Source: Bacteroidota bacterium
GTDB lineage: Bacteria; Bacteroidota; Bacteroidia; Bacteroidales; VadinHA17
DNA: 64,000 nucleotides
NCBI GenBank assembly: GCA_016718875.1
Contig: JADKBL010000005.1
Coordinates: 62,001 to 126,000, forward strand
Reading direction: 5' to 3'
Made by a program: the position numbers and the translations under genes. Below are positions 1-9,570 of the stretch, piece after piece (position 1 is the stretch's first letter; every line of letters starts with the position of its first letter). The notes beneath the pieces were generated by a model. It made no database searches, was not told the origin of the DNA, and saw nothing but the letters and a program-made list of their open reading frames with translations.

Positions 1-49
1 GCAGCAGGGATCAGGGGTAGGTGTAGTATCAATGGTAAAATAAAGGTCC

Positions 50-1048
50 CTAAAGAAAGATATACAGAGATTGGATCAATAAAACAAGGGCGAGTAAGGC
101 TGTAAAAAATATTTCTGAAACAATTTTCCTTTTGCCATAAATAAACTGGTGCGACAGAAAATAGCTTACCGGAATTCCTGAAATCCATATTATCTCAACT
201 GAAGCAGAAGGAACTGCAAGGTATACAGCAAGTGATATTATAAAAACCCAAATCAGGAGAGCAAATGTCTTTCTTGTTTTAATCTTTTTTGTATTCTGAA
301 GCATAATGATATAGCCAATACTGATAAGAATTATTATTGCCTCAAAAATCAGGGTCACAATGGTAAGCCTCGGAAAGTTATAGACAGATGACCTTGAGAA
401 GAGATTATCATAAATCAAAGTCAACAGTTCATTAAGATTATTCCCAAGAACATAAAAAAGTCCGAAAGTAACAAGGTAAGGTGTAATAAGCCCCAGAAGA
501 GTAATTGCTATTTCTGATAAGGTTACTGTCCTTAAAAGTAAAATACCTGTAATTACAATTACTCCAAACCAGATAAGATTGGCATAGAAAAGGCTTCCTG
601 TGCTTATCAGTATACCTGCATCAAAAAAGTTATATCCAACTCCCTGTTTGTGATACCCTGCCATAATCCTTTTTATGGCAAACATCAGCAGTAATGAGGC
701 AGGTAAAGCAGGATTCAACTTTTGGTACTCAGGGAAAATAACTACAATCAGAAGATACAGAAGAGCCGGGAGGAAGGTTCGCTCATTGATAAAGAAAATA
801 TCAGTATTGAAATTAATTATCAGGAATACAAGTAAAACTGCTATTGAAAGGGAAAAGATAACTGAAGTTAAATGACCTTTACCCAGGAGATTAAGCAGCA
901 AGCTGTAAAGTGGCATATGAATTTCATTCCCATTATTTTGTGCTAATGATACAGGATTAATGAATGCGCTGACCCAGAGAACTGCAAAGGCAACAGCAAT
1001 AAAAAAAATTACAGCCGGACTTGTCCCTTTAAAGAATTTTAATAACAT
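50..1048 (-). CDS. DUF6427-like multi-pass membrane protein
   Basis: A 332-residue, very hydrophobic protein with about ten predicted membrane segments spread over its whole length and no recognisable catalytic motif. Its size, its start (MLLKFFKGTSPAVIFF) and its position directly after purD resemble the Bacteroidota-restricted DUF6427 family, which often neighbours purD; this assignment is from memory of the family and not from a search. It lies 6 bases downstream of purD on the same strand, so the two are probably co-transcribed. The function is unknown; a role in the envelope or transport is only a guess. Confidence 0.6.
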   Translation of the reverse strand: MLLKFFKGTSPAVIFFIAVAFAVLWVSAFINPVSLAQNNGNEIHMPLYSLLLNLLGKGHLTSVIFSLSIAVLLVFLIINFNTDIFFINERTFLPALLYLLIVVIFPEYQKLNPALPASLLLMFAIKRIMAGYHKQGVGYNFFDAGILISTGSLFYANLIWFGVIVITGILLLRTVTLSEIAITLLGLITPYLVTFGLFYVLGNNLNELLTLIYDNLFSRSSVYNFPRLTIVTLIFEAIIILISIGYIIMLQNTKKIKTRKTFALLIWVFIISLAVYLAVPSASVEIIWISGIPVSYFLSHQFIYGKRKIVSEIFFTALLALVLLIQSLYIFL

Positions 1049-1054
1049 GAAATT

Positions 1055-2323
1055 TTATAAATCAAATCCAATATCATTCCGGAAATACATTCCTTCGAAA
1101 TTAATAAATGATAAATTATGATAAGAAAAAGCAAGAGCTTCCTTGATAGATTTTCCCCATGATGTTACAGCAAGTACCCTTCCACCTGATGTAATAACCT
1201 CATCAGTTTTCTTACTTGTTCCAGCATGAAATACGACGCTTCCTGCTACATTATTTAATCCGGTTACAACTTTCCCTTTGACATATTCACCTGGATAACC
1301 GCCTGATACTGCCATTACAGTTGTTGCAACCCTGTCGTCAAATTCCACAGTTCTGATATGCAGATCGCCCTTTGCAACACCCTCTATTAATTCGAACATA
1401 TCTGATTTGATGCGGGGAATTACAACTTCCGATTCAGGATCCCCAAGACGGGCATTGTATTCAATAACATAGGGATCCCCTTTTACATTTATCAATCCAA
1501 AAAATATAAACCCCTTATATGTAATATTTTCTTTTGCCAGTCCTTCCATAGTCGGATCAATTATTCTTTGCCGAACCTTATCCATAAATTTATTGTCAGC
1601 AAATGGCACCGGAGATACTGCTCCCATTCCTCCTGTATTCAATCCTGTGTCTCCCTCTCCTACTCTTTTGTAATCCTTTGCTTCCGGTAATAGTTTGTAT
1701 GTCCTGCCATCAGTAATTATAAAGACTGAAAGCTCAATTCCTTTGAGAAACTCCTCAATAACAACCTTATTTCCTGCTTTCCCGAATTTTCCGTTCAGTA
1801 TCGATTTAACCTCTTCCTCAGCTTCCTCCAGGTTTTCAATAATCAGCACTCCTTTGCCAGCTGCTAGCCCATCAGCTTTAATAACATAAGGAGGGGATAA
1901 TGTCTTAAGAAATGAATGAACTTCACCAGCCGTTTCCTTATCAAAACTTCTGTATGATGCAGTAGGAATATTGTTTCTGGTCAGAAATTCCTTGGCAAAA
2001 TCTTTACTGCCTTCAAGTCTGGCTGCTGACTTATCAGGACCAATAACCGGAATATTTCTGATATCAGGGTCCGCAAGAAAGAAATCATGAATCCCATCAA
2101 CTAAAGGAGCTTCAGGGCCTACAATTACGATATCAATCCTGTTTTCAAGTACAGCTTTCTTAACCTCAGTAAAATTTCCGGGATCAACGTTCAGATTTGT
2201 TCCTGATACCGAAGTACCAGCGTTTCCTGGTGCAATAAATATCCTGCTGACTTTTTTACTCTGTGCCAGTTTCCATGTAAGTGCATGTTCTCTGCCACCT
2301 GATCCAAGAATTAGAAGATTCAT
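1055..2323 (-). CDS. purD: Phosphoribosylamine--glycine ligase
   Basis: Cytoplasmic GAR synthetase, step two of de novo purine synthesis: it joins phosphoribosylamine and glycine using ATP. The 422-residue length is normal for the family. The N-terminal domain begins with GSGGREHAL (about residues 7-15) and has GPEAPL (69-74). The ATP-grasp domain carries KADGLAAGKGV (149-159) and GDTGLNTGGMG (224-234), followed by the metal-binding YNARLGDPE. The frame is intact. A TACATTTG promoter element lies 22 bases upstream of the ATG, and the downstream membrane-protein gene follows after 6 bases. Confidence 0.97.
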   Translation of the reverse strand: MNLLILGSGGREHALTWKLAQSKKVSRIFIAPGNAGTSVSGTNLNVDPGNFTEVKKAVLENRIDIVIVGPEAPLVDGIHDFFLADPDIRNIPVIGPDKSAARLEGSKDFAKEFLTRNNIPTASYRSFDKETAGEVHSFLKTLSPPYVIKADGLAAGKGVLIIENLEEAEEEVKSILNGKFGKAGNKVVIEEFLKGIELSVFIITDGRTYKLLPEAKDYKRVGEGDTGLNTGGMGAVSPVPFADNKFMDKVRQRIIDPTMEGLAKENITYKGFIFFGLINVKGDPYVIEYNARLGDPESEVVIPRIKSDMFELIEGVAKGDLHIRTVEFDDRVATTVMAVSGGYPGEYVKGKVVTGLNNVAGSVVFHAGTSKKTDEVITSGGRVLAVTSWGKSIKEALAFSYHNLSFINFEGMYFRNDIGFDL

Positions 2324-2345
2324 CTGAACGGGTTTTTATGTAATT

Positions 2346-2353
2346 CAAATGTA
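2346..2353 (-). promoter_or_regulatory. Putative -7 promoter element for purD
   Basis: On the minus strand this reads TACATTTG, an exact match to the Bacteroidota -7 consensus TAnnTTTG. It ends 22 bases before the purD ATG, and a TTTG lies about 18 bases further upstream, where the -33 element is expected. Assigned by motif and spacing only. Confidence 0.6.
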
Positions 2354-2394
2354 GCATTTCAGACGCAGAAACAAAACTGCAATCTTACCTTGAG

Positions 2395-3261
2395 TCAGCC
2401 TCCTTCATTCATCTGATAATACTTCGAAAATGTCTGCATTACAGTTTCAACATAAGTTTTCGAAACAGGAATATCTGTAATTGATAAATTGTCAAATTCG
2501 AGTTTTAACCCGTCCCTGTCCCTTCGGATTACCTTAACTTTCTCAAAATTAACCATATAAGAACGATGACATCGTATAACATCTGATCCTGCAAAACTCT
2601 CCTCAACTTTTTTGAGAGTATCCCTCAACAGGTACTTTGAAACCTTTCCCTTATTCAGATAACATATTGAAACATAATTTTCGGCAGATTCGAGATATAA
2701 AAGATTTTCCTTCTTGACTGAAAACTTAAGTATTCCCTTATCATCATAAAAAGGGATCATATCTCTCGTATTCGTAGACATTGACTGGCTATCTGCAAGC
2801 CTTTCTATTTGTTCCTTTTTATCCCGCCATGAAAAATAAAGCCATAGAACTGAATACGGAAGAAGCAGAACCAGGGCAGTATATCGTGATGACGATTTCA
2901 CAAGATCAGTAAATAATCTCGGGTCCTTTAAAACTACTTTCTGAAATAGTCCGTAGAACAATGACATTGAAAGGACCTCTGCTAAAATCCAGACCAGGTA
3001 TTGCCAGATCCTGATCGAATTCAGCTTGCTGACATTATACATTATTATACGGCTTACGACAACGACAAGAACACCTGTAAGAATGGTAAGACTTGAAAAG
3101 GTGAAAAACTGGAGTTTTGTCAGAATGTACCATTTATCAGCTCCGAAAGGCTCATAAATATTTATGAAAACTAATGCAAATAACGATGTGAACATAATCA
3201 GCCTCACAATATTACCCTTTTCATTCAAATAGGGAGGAGCCGGTTTTTCAAAGTCAACCAT
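2395..3261 (-). CDS. Membrane-anchored LytTR-family transcriptional regulator
   Basis: A 288-residue protein with two parts. Residues about 20-145 hold four hydrophobic segments. Residues about 170-280 form a LytTR DNA-binding domain, recognised by YLESAENYVSI (189-199), the RDTLKKVEE stretch and CHRSYMVNFEKV. There is no receiver domain, so it is not a normal two-component regulator; membrane-bound LytTR proteins of this form are common in Bacteroidota and are thought to respond to envelope signals. The target genes are not evident. It has its own TAAATTTG promoter element 20 bases before the ATG and lies divergent from the hydrolase gene. Confidence 0.88.
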   Translation of the reverse strand: MVDFEKPAPPYLNEKGNIVRLIMFTSLFALVFINIYEPFGADKWYILTKLQFFTFSSLTILTGVLVVVVSRIIMYNVSKLNSIRIWQYLVWILAEVLSMSLFYGLFQKVVLKDPRLFTDLVKSSSRYTALVLLLPYSVLWLYFSWRDKKEQIERLADSQSMSTNTRDMIPFYDDKGILKFSVKKENLLYLESAENYVSICYLNKGKVSKYLLRDTLKKVEESFAGSDVIRCHRSYMVNFEKVKVIRRDRDGLKLEFDNLSITDIPVSKTYVETVMQTFSKYYQMNEGG

Positions 3262-3281
3262 CGGTTTTCATTTTGATTTGA

Positions 3282-3289
3282 CAAATTTA
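3282..3289 (-). promoter_or_regulatory. Putative -7 promoter element for the LytTR regulator
   Basis: The minus strand reads TAAATTTG, an exact TAnnTTTG match that ends 20 bases before the LytTR gene's ATG. No clear -33 element was identified. Confidence 0.55.
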
Positions 3290-3478
3290 ACTTTTTTACC
3301 GTCAGATGTGAATTCAGTTATCCTTTTTGGTGTAAAACTGTTACCTGTTTCATCCCAAATAGATAAATTCTGTCACACATTTGATCATTTCATCCCTCTG
3401 CAGGGCCGCTTGCAACATAAATTTGCGAACCATTTTTCCCTGGTTTTTATTTGCACCATAAATTCGCCATCCGCTAAC

Positions 3479-4603
3479 ATGAACTATACAAATAGCTATA
3501 CTGAACTGAAATCACAATTTAATCCGGCCCTGAATCAAATTTACCTTTCCCGTTCAGGTGTCAGAATTAATAATATTAGTTTTCAGACAGGTTTCGCACA
3601 GGATGACTTTGTTAACTGCAATGACCAGTTAATATCTGAAAACAGTTCCTTTTCATATCCTGTATTCTCTCCGCCTGTAAAAAGTAATAAGGTAATTCTT
3701 CTTCTTCACGGACTAAATGAAAGAAGCTGGGTTAAGTATCTTGCCTGGGCACAATGGCTTTCAGAAAATACATCAAGCTATGTAATCCTTTTTCCGATTG
3801 CCTTTCACATAAACAGATCACCCGAAGCATGGAAAGATCCGAGAAGCATGGTGCATGATGTACAGACCAGGAACTCAGAAATCGGGAAAAGTGAAATGTT
3901 AAGTTTTGCCAATGTTGCCTTAAGCAACAGGCTGACTGAAGATCCTATGCGTTTCTTCAATTCCGGACAGCAGACAGCTTCTGATCTGGTCAGGCTGCTT
4001 AAGACTATCCGGACAGGCAGACATGAAATAATTCCTGAAGGCTGTCATCTTAATATTTTCGCTTACTCCATAGGTGCGTTCCTCGCAGAAATCCTGATGT
4101 TATCAGATCCTGAAAACCTCTTTTCAGAATCCCGACTCTTTATTTTCTGCGGCGGATCGGTTTTCAGCAATATGAACGGGCGATCCAAACTTATTATGGA
4201 CAGCCATGCGTTTGATAAAGTGTATAACTTTTATCTGAATGAATTCGAGGATAGTATTAAAGTAAAGAGCAGAATTTCTGAGTTTCTCAGCTCCACACAA
4301 ATAGGAATGGCATTTCGCTCAATGATTGACAAAAGCAGACTGAGGTCATTCAGGGAAAACAGATTCAGGAAGCTAAAAGACCAGCTCCGGTGTATTGTTC
4401 TCTCCAGGGATAATGTTATACCTGCAGCCGGAGTAATTGCTACATTAAGTGAAACCAGCTGCAGGAATACCGTTAAAGTTCTTGATTTTCCATTCACCTA
4501 TTCACATGAAAATCCCTTTCCTGTCTTCAATACATCAGAAAGTGACCTTGTTGACCGAAACTTTGAGTTGATTTTTGAGGAGGCTGCATTATTTTTCAGC
4601 TAA
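3479..4603 (+). CDS. Alpha/beta-hydrolase-like protein (DUF6051-like)
   Basis: The open frame begins at 3278, but the ATG at 3479 is preferred because the upstream part is poor in coding character and overlaps the divergent promoter area; this gives about 374 residues. The core begins with LLLHGLNERSW, a typical oxyanion-hole HG strand of alpha/beta hydrolases, and later has FAYSIGAFLAEI, where the Ser of A-Y-S-I-G sits at a nucleophile elbow. A late HENPFP segment could supply the catalytic His. Sequence style resembles the Bacteroidota DUF6051 family. No signal peptide is seen. The substrate is unknown; esterase or lipase-like activity is an inference. Confidence 0.7.
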   Translation: MNYTNSYTELKSQFNPALNQIYLSRSGVRINNISFQTGFAQDDFVNCNDQLISENSSFSYPVFSPPVKSNKVILLLHGLNERSWVKYLAWAQWLSENTSSYVILFPIAFHINRSPEAWKDPRSMVHDVQTRNSEIGKSEMLSFANVALSNRLTEDPMRFFNSGQQTASDLVRLLKTIRTGRHEIIPEGCHLNIFAYSIGAFLAEILMLSDPENLFSESRLFIFCGGSVFSNMNGRSKLIMDSHAFDKVYNFYLNEFEDSIKVKSRISEFLSSTQIGMAFRSMIDKSRLRSFRENRFRKLKDQLRCIVLSRDNVIPAAGVIATLSETSCRNTVKVLDFPFTYSHENPFPVFNTSESDLVDRNFELIFEEAALFFS

Positions 4604-4617
4604 ACTCATACTGAAAA

Positions 4618-5222
4618 TTATTCAGGAAGGACAAAACTGTAACCATTTTTCTTTGCTTCCACGATAAACATATCGAGATACAAGTGAGAGCTTGAATCAG
4701 GTGAGTCATGAAGTGCAATAACCGAACCTGGTCTGATCCTGTTCATAAGCACTTTGAGAGACTCTTCCCAATGAAATGATTTGTCATAATCATAAGGCAT
4801 TACATCCCAAAATACTATTTTAAAATGCCTTTTCAGCTTAAAATACTGGCATAAGCTCAGTCTTCCATATGGAGGCCGGAAAAATCTGCCCTGTATAAAT
4901 TTAGAAGCTTTTAAAATATCATCTTTGTATTTCTTTTGTGGGGTTCGCCATCCATCCAAATGAGAATAACTATGATTGCCTGTAATATGCCCGCCTGAAA
5001 GGATTTGCTGAATCAGTTCAGGATATCTTTCTGCATTCTTTCCGCAGCAAAAAAAAATAGCTTTAATGTTATGATTTTCCAGTATTCTGAGAATGGCAGT
5101 CGTAGCTGAGGGATCCGGGCCGTCATCAAAAGTGAGGCATAAAACTTCTTTTCCGTATTCATCCGGAAAAGAGCTTCAGGATAGATCCACCTGGCAAAGA
5201 GCCATGGACTGAAGATCCTCAT
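4618..5222 (-). pseudogene. Polysaccharide deacetylase (NodB fold), frameshifted
   Basis: A carbohydrate esterase family 4-type deacetylase of about 200 residues. The ATG at 5222 starts MRIFSPWLFARWIYPEALF, then the frame is lost in the TTTT run at 5149-5152 (plus strand); one additional base would join it to the second frame, which runs uninterrupted to 4618. The second frame has every NodB motif: TFDDGPDP, the HxxxH metal motif in GNHSYSH, FRPPYGR, and the closing IALHDS. Catalysis would therefore be intact if the shift is a sequencing error. The ATG lies one base after the TGA of the GT117 gene, suggesting translational coupling. Likely acts on an N-acetylated glycan or peptidoglycan; the substrate is unknown. 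Confidence 0.85.
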
Positions 5223-5223
5223 A

Positions 5224-8200
5224 TCATTGTTTCGCAGAGTAGAGTCTGCTGTAATAGTTGTTTAGTTCAGGTTCCAGCTTCGCACTCAGTTCTTCAAGCT
5301 TCAGCCGTACTGACATGTTATAAAGATCAAGAAGCGCTTGCATGTTTATACCAGTTGAATAATCAAGCCCGAATCGATCAACAGCCCTGAGTGTAAGAGT
5401 ATAATCGAGGTACCCTTTTGAGTAATTCAGAATTTCATCTACAAGTAAGTCAGCCTCTTGCTTTCTGCCTGCCAGATATAACACTTCAGCAATGCCAATT
5501 GAGAAGAAATCATTCGGAAGCTTGTCTGCAGGCACAATTTCAAGGGCGCGATGAGCAACCGCCAGAGCTCTTGCGGTATCTCCCTTTGCAAGCAATTCAT
5601 TGGAAAGAGATGCAAATACCCTTCTGAAGTTACTGAACATACGCCTGTTATTCTCATCAAGATATACATCCGGATCTTCTGCATTTCCCCATTTAAATCT
5701 GTTCATCAGGTTATTGTACATTTCCTCCGGGTCGATCATACCAAACTCTCCCTTCTCCCTGGTTTCCGTTTTTACAGGTACAACCCTGTAGGCTAGTCCT
5801 TCCTGAATGAAATATTTCTCCAGCCCTTTATACTGACTTGAAGGTACAGTTGTAGAATAATATACAGGACGTTCCCATTTATTTGTTGAAAGAAGGTCCA
5901 TAATCGCAAGGTCTCCTTTGAATGCATCTGATTCTGTATATTCCCATACCATCGGAGAAACTATCCTGTCTTTATAATATGGTTTAACAGTTCCATTTGC
6001 GAGAACCTTTGCTGTATCGACATCTATCAGAAACTTACTGGCCGGAAGGTAATTCATAAAATCTCCTCTCCCGCTGTAATCTATCCTGTACTTATTATCA
6101 TCCATGCCGGCAAACTGAACTACCTGACTGAGTTCAACCGGTTTCTCAACCCTGTTGTTCACAGGCAGCTGTTCTCTTTGACCTTCAGTGTATTTTTCAG
6201 GTCCAAGTGACAATGGCATGGGGTCTGAGCTAAAAGATTTCTGCCTCATCATCTCAATATACCATCCGGCCTGTATATAACTAAGGTTAGCGACCCTGAC
6301 GTCTGGTCTCACCTGTTCAACATCCTGGACATACCATACAGGAAAGGAATCATTATCGCCATAGGTGAACAGAATGCTGTTTTGTGCTGTGGAGTTAAGA
6401 TAATTAGCACCAATATCTCTTGCAGTATAGCGACCCGACCTGTCATGATCATCCCAGTTCTGAAATGCCATAAGTACAGGGGCAGCAAGAAGAAGTACAG
6501 CAAACGTTACGGCAAGAGATCCTTTTTCATTAATATACCTCCGAAGCTGTTCGTAGAAAAACATATATCCCATTCCGATCCAGATTGCAAATGCATAAAA
6601 AGAACCGGCATAGGCATAATCTCTTTCTCTGGGTTGGTTTGGATATTGATTGAGGTAAAAAATAATTGCAAGACCTGTCATAACAAAGAATGCCATCACC
6701 AGCCAGAAACCGGTATTATTCCTCTTATATTGCCAGAGCAATCCTCCGAGTCCTATAATTAAAGGAAGTAAGAAATATTTATTTTTTGCAGGATTTGATT
6801 CAAGGTCTGGTGGCAGTGACTTAAGGTTCCCAAGCCTTGCCTCATCAATAAATTTAATGCCGCTTATCCAGTTTCCATGTATCATATTCCCATCCCCCTG
6901 GATATCATTCTGCCTGCCGGCAAAATTCCACATAAAATAACGAAGATACATGAAACCGACCTGGTACCTGAAAAAATACCTGAGGTTTTCACCAAAAGTC
7001 GGGCAAACAACTGTTTCAGATCCAACAGTGTACTTTCTGCCCTTCACCTGTCCCCAGTATTCATAGGATTCCCGGTGATCAGCATCAGCACTGTACATCC
7101 TTGGAAATATGGTTACAAATTTTTCACTGTACTTATATTCAGGACGATAATATGGCTCATATTTCCCATTGATTTTATTGTAACCGGCAATAACCTTTGT
7201 CATTCCCACTACAGGTGCACTGTAATAATTGCCGAAAAACTTGGGTGAACTTCCGTACTGCTTCATATTAATATAATATGACAGGGAGAAAATATCTGAT
7301 GGATTGTTCTGGTTCATTGGCGGACGGGCAGAAGATCTTATCATTATCATCGCATAAGATGAATATCCGATCATCACAACAAGAACAGCCGTAAAAACAT
7401 AGTTCAGAAATTTTCTGTTGCTTGTAAGCGAGTAATATATCCCATAAGACAATCCTCCAAAAAGCAGAAGAATAAAAATAATAAGTCCGCTGTTATATGG
7501 TAATCCAATACTGTTTACAAAAAAGAGTTCAAACCATCCGGCCGCCTCAGGAACTCCCGGAATCAGTACAAATACCATTAACCATAAAAGTAGGACTGAC
7601 GAAATCAGTGTCTTGAAAATACCCATTGCCGTTACCTCATATTTCCTGAAATAGTAAACAAAAACCAGTACAGGTAATACAAGGAGATTCAGGCGGTGGA
7701 TTCCAAGGCCCAGACCCATTATATAAGCAATTAATATGATCCATCTTCCTGCATTCGGCTGGTCAGCCTCCTCTTCCCATTTTAGCATTGCCCAGAATAC
7801 CAGTCCGGTAACAAGTGAGGAAAGAGCATATAATTCGCCTTCTACAGCTGAAAACCAGAACGTATCTGAAAATGTATATGCAAGGGCTCCTATAATACCA
7901 CTTCCAATAATTGCAGGTATTTGCTTTGGTTCAAGATTATTATCAATTGTATACACCCTTCGGACAAGGTGAGTTATTGTCCAGAAAAGGAACAGAATTG
8001 CAAAACCACTGCATAGAGCCGACAGTCCGTTCATCATAAGGGCAACTTTCGATGTATCCCCAAAAGCGAAAAGAGTGGCGACTCTGCCGATCATAAGAAA
8101 CAACGGGGCTCCGGGAGGATGTCCTACCTGAAGCTTAAATGCAGACAATATGAATTCTCCGCAATCCCAGAAACTAACCGTAGGTTCCAGGGTAAGCAGA

Positions 8201-8280
8201 TAAACCGAAAATGAGATAACAAAGAGAATCCATCCGGTTATATTGTTCAGGCGGCGATAATTGCCCCAAATTGAATCCAT
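5224..8280 (-). CDS. DUF2723 / GT117-family integral membrane glycosyltransferase-like protein
   Basis: A 1018-residue protein of the DUF2723 family, classed as GT117 and distantly related to protein O-mannosyltransferases. The N-terminal half has roughly eleven membrane segments and the conserved luminal motifs FWDCGEF (38-43) and VGHPPGAPL (52-60), which in GT-C enzymes sit near the lipid-sugar donor site. The C-terminal third is soluble and probably periplasmic, with a helical, TPR-like end. Expected role: transfer of a sugar from a lipid carrier to protein or glycan at the periplasmic face. The polysaccharide deacetylase gene follows after one base, so both may modify the same surface glycan. 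Confidence 0.9.
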   Translation of the reverse strand: MDSIWGNYRRLNNITGWILFVISFSVYLLTLEPTVSFWDCGEFILSAFKLQVGHPPGAPLFLMIGRVATLFAFGDTSKVALMMNGLSALCSGFAILFLFWTITHLVRRVYTIDNNLEPKQIPAIIGSGIIGALAYTFSDTFWFSAVEGELYALSSLVTGLVFWAMLKWEEEADQPNAGRWIILIAYIMGLGLGIHRLNLLVLPVLVFVYYFRKYEVTAMGIFKTLISSVLLLWLMVFVLIPGVPEAAGWFELFFVNSIGLPYNSGLIIFILLLFGGLSYGIYYSLTSNRKFLNYVFTAVLVVMIGYSSYAMIMIRSSARPPMNQNNPSDIFSLSYYINMKQYGSSPKFFGNYYSAPVVGMTKVIAGYNKINGKYEPYYRPEYKYSEKFVTIFPRMYSADADHRESYEYWGQVKGRKYTVGSETVVCPTFGENLRYFFRYQVGFMYLRYFMWNFAGRQNDIQGDGNMIHGNWISGIKFIDEARLGNLKSLPPDLESNPAKNKYFLLPLIIGLGGLLWQYKRNNTGFWLVMAFFVMTGLAIIFYLNQYPNQPRERDYAYAGSFYAFAIWIGMGYMFFYEQLRRYINEKGSLAVTFAVLLLAAPVLMAFQNWDDHDRSGRYTARDIGANYLNSTAQNSILFTYGDNDSFPVWYVQDVEQVRPDVRVANLSYIQAGWYIEMMRQKSFSSDPMPLSLGPEKYTEGQREQLPVNNRVEKPVELSQVVQFAGMDDNKYRIDYSGRGDFMNYLPASKFLIDVDTAKVLANGTVKPYYKDRIVSPMVWEYTESDAFKGDLAIMDLLSTNKWERPVYYSTTVPSSQYKGLEKYFIQEGLAYRVVPVKTETREKGEFGMIDPEEMYNNLMNRFKWGNAEDPDVYLDENNRRMFSNFRRVFASLSNELLAKGDTARALAVAHRALEIVPADKLPNDFFSIGIAEVLYLAGRKQEADLLVDEILNYSKGYLDYTLTLRAVDRFGLDYSTGINMQALLDLYNMSVRLKLEELSAKLEPELNNYYSRLYSAKQ

Positions 8281-8404
8281 AGATAATATATTAATGAAAT
8301 TATGAGCAGCAAAGAACGCAAAAAAAAATTATCCGGCCATTAAAACAATTCTATTTAACAACATTTTAACCAAGGTTAATGCCTTCCGGCAGATTTTAAA
8401 TGAT

Positions 8405-8947
8405 TTATAAAAAATATCTCCATGGTACTGATTTCCAATATTCTCCGGCATAATCAATTCCTATCCTTGGACCAGTCTTATAAGGAGGTTTTATTCCAGT
8501 ATCTTCCAGCCATATCCTTTCAGAAGTAACCAGATCTTCGCCATAAAAGGATCTGTCGATCCCAAGAATTTTTGTAAGCTTTCCAGGACCGGAGATCCCA
8601 CCAATTCCTCTGATTAATGCTGCCTGGGGTTCTTCGTTAGTTCCTGTTACTATATTAAGCATCCAGTACATCCCATATATTAAATATATATACAGGAGGC
8701 CTCCATTACCGAACATAACTGAAGTTCTCGAAGTTTTACCTTTTGATGCATGGCATGCCTTATCTTCAGTCCCCCGATAAGCTTCCACTTCTGTCAGGGT
8801 ATATCTGAAATAGCTGCCGTCTTTATATTTTAAGACAAGATTCTTTCCAATAAGATCAGGGGCTACATCAAGAACATCACGTAAATAAAAATCGCGTGGA
8901 ATTCGAATTCCAGGTACCATCAAATCAGTAGGTGATCCTGTTTTCAT
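8405..8947 (-). CDS. DNA-3-methyladenine glycosylase (AAG/MPG family)
   Basis: Base-excision repair enzyme that removes alkylated purines. The AAG signature is clear: IPRDFYLRDVLDVAPDLIGK near the N-terminus, TEVEAYRG with the catalytic Glu (about residues 52-59), the KTSRTSVMFG segment, YIYLIYGMYWMLN, and SGPGKLTKILGI. The frame is open to 9001, but codons upstream are also the end of the deaminase gene. ATGs at 8947 and 8920 are both possible; 8947 gives 180 residues and a 23-base overlap with the upstream gene, whereas 8920 gives 171 residues and no overlap. It is probably co-transcribed with the guanine deaminase gene. Confidence 0.92.
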   Translation of the reverse strand: MKTGSPTDLMVPGIRIPRDFYLRDVLDVAPDLIGKNLVLKYKDGSYFRYTLTEVEAYRGTEDKACHASKGKTSRTSVMFGNGGLLYIYLIYGMYWMLNIVTGTNEEPQAALIRGIGGISGPGKLTKILGIDRSFYGEDLVTSERIWLEDTGIKPPYKTGPRIGIDYAGEYWKSVPWRYFL

Positions 8948-9416
8948 GCTTTTCCCAAATTTTGAAAACTTCCTCTCCTCCGGTATTTTCAATCCTGACA
9001 AAACTTATATGCCTGTCTGAAGGACTAAGAATTATCTCGTCGTAAATATATCTGTCACTGAAACCAGCAAGTTCCGCATCATGCCTGTCGCTGGCATAAA
9101 CTACTTTACCAATACCAGCCCAGTATATTGCACCCAGGCACATAGGACAAGGTTCACATGAACAATAAAGAGTGCAATTCTTCAGGTCATGTGATTTGAG
9201 AAGAGATGCTGCTTCTCTTATTGCCTGAACTTCTGCGTGTGCTGTCGGATCTGAATTTGCCACAACCCGGTTTACCGCTTCAGCCAAAATCTGTCCCTTA
9301 ACGGCTATTACTGCTCCGAATGGTCCTCCCCCGTTTGCAATTCCATCTTCTGCCAGTTTTATAGCACGTATTAGTAATGATCTGTCGTCTTCCATCTTTT
9401 CAGAGATTTCCTTCAA
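8925..9416 (-). CDS. guaD: Guanine deaminase, cytidine-deaminase fold (GuaD-like)
   Basis: A 163-residue zinc deaminase very close in layout to Bacillus GuaD. It has GGPFGAVI (30-37), the HAEV motif with zinc ligand His60 and catalytic Glu62, and PCPMCLGAIYWA with zinc ligands Cys90 and Cys93. The downstream AGFSDRYIYDEI stretch and C-terminal EKHENRITY match the domain-swapped tail typical of guanine deaminases, which distinguishes it from TadA. It converts guanine to xanthine in purine salvage. It is the first gene of a leftward pair with the alkyladenine glycosylase. Confidence 0.87.
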   Translation of the reverse strand: MKEISEKMEDDRSLLIRAIKLAEDGIANGGGPFGAVIAVKGQILAEAVNRVVANSDPTAHAEVQAIREAASLLKSHDLKNCTLYCSCEPCPMCLGAIYWAGIGKVVYASDRHDAELAGFSDRYIYDEIILSPSDRHISFVRIENTGGEEVFKIWEKHENRITY

Positions 9417-9497
9417 TTTGAGACTATAAAATTAAGCTTGTTTTGATTAACTGGAATAAATTCTGGTCAATATTCTTTTTTTTTATGAAATATGTTG

Positions 9498-9505
9498 TAT
9501 TTTTG
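9498..9505 (+). promoter_or_regulatory. Putative -7 promoter element for rplM-rpsI
   Basis: TATTTTTG, an exact TAnnTTTG match, followed by an approximately 65-base leader before the rplM GTG start. A T-rich tract lies upstream in the -33 region. Confidence 0.5.
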
Positions 9506-9570
9506 CAGTCCCGAAATTAAAAGGGTTTATTGGATTAACAGAAAGAATATCAATTAAAAAATAAGTACAA

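Noticed and set aside
1695..1889. Small plus-strand open frame inside purD
   Set aside because: It is an antisense shadow of purD with no start signal and low coding character; the same applies to many short frames opposite the GT117, SusC, dxs and Gfo/Idh genes.
6382..7248. Plus-strand frames of 120-plus residues opposite the GT117 gene
   Set aside because: Their content mirrors the antisense strand of a well-supported membrane protein and shows no motifs of their own.
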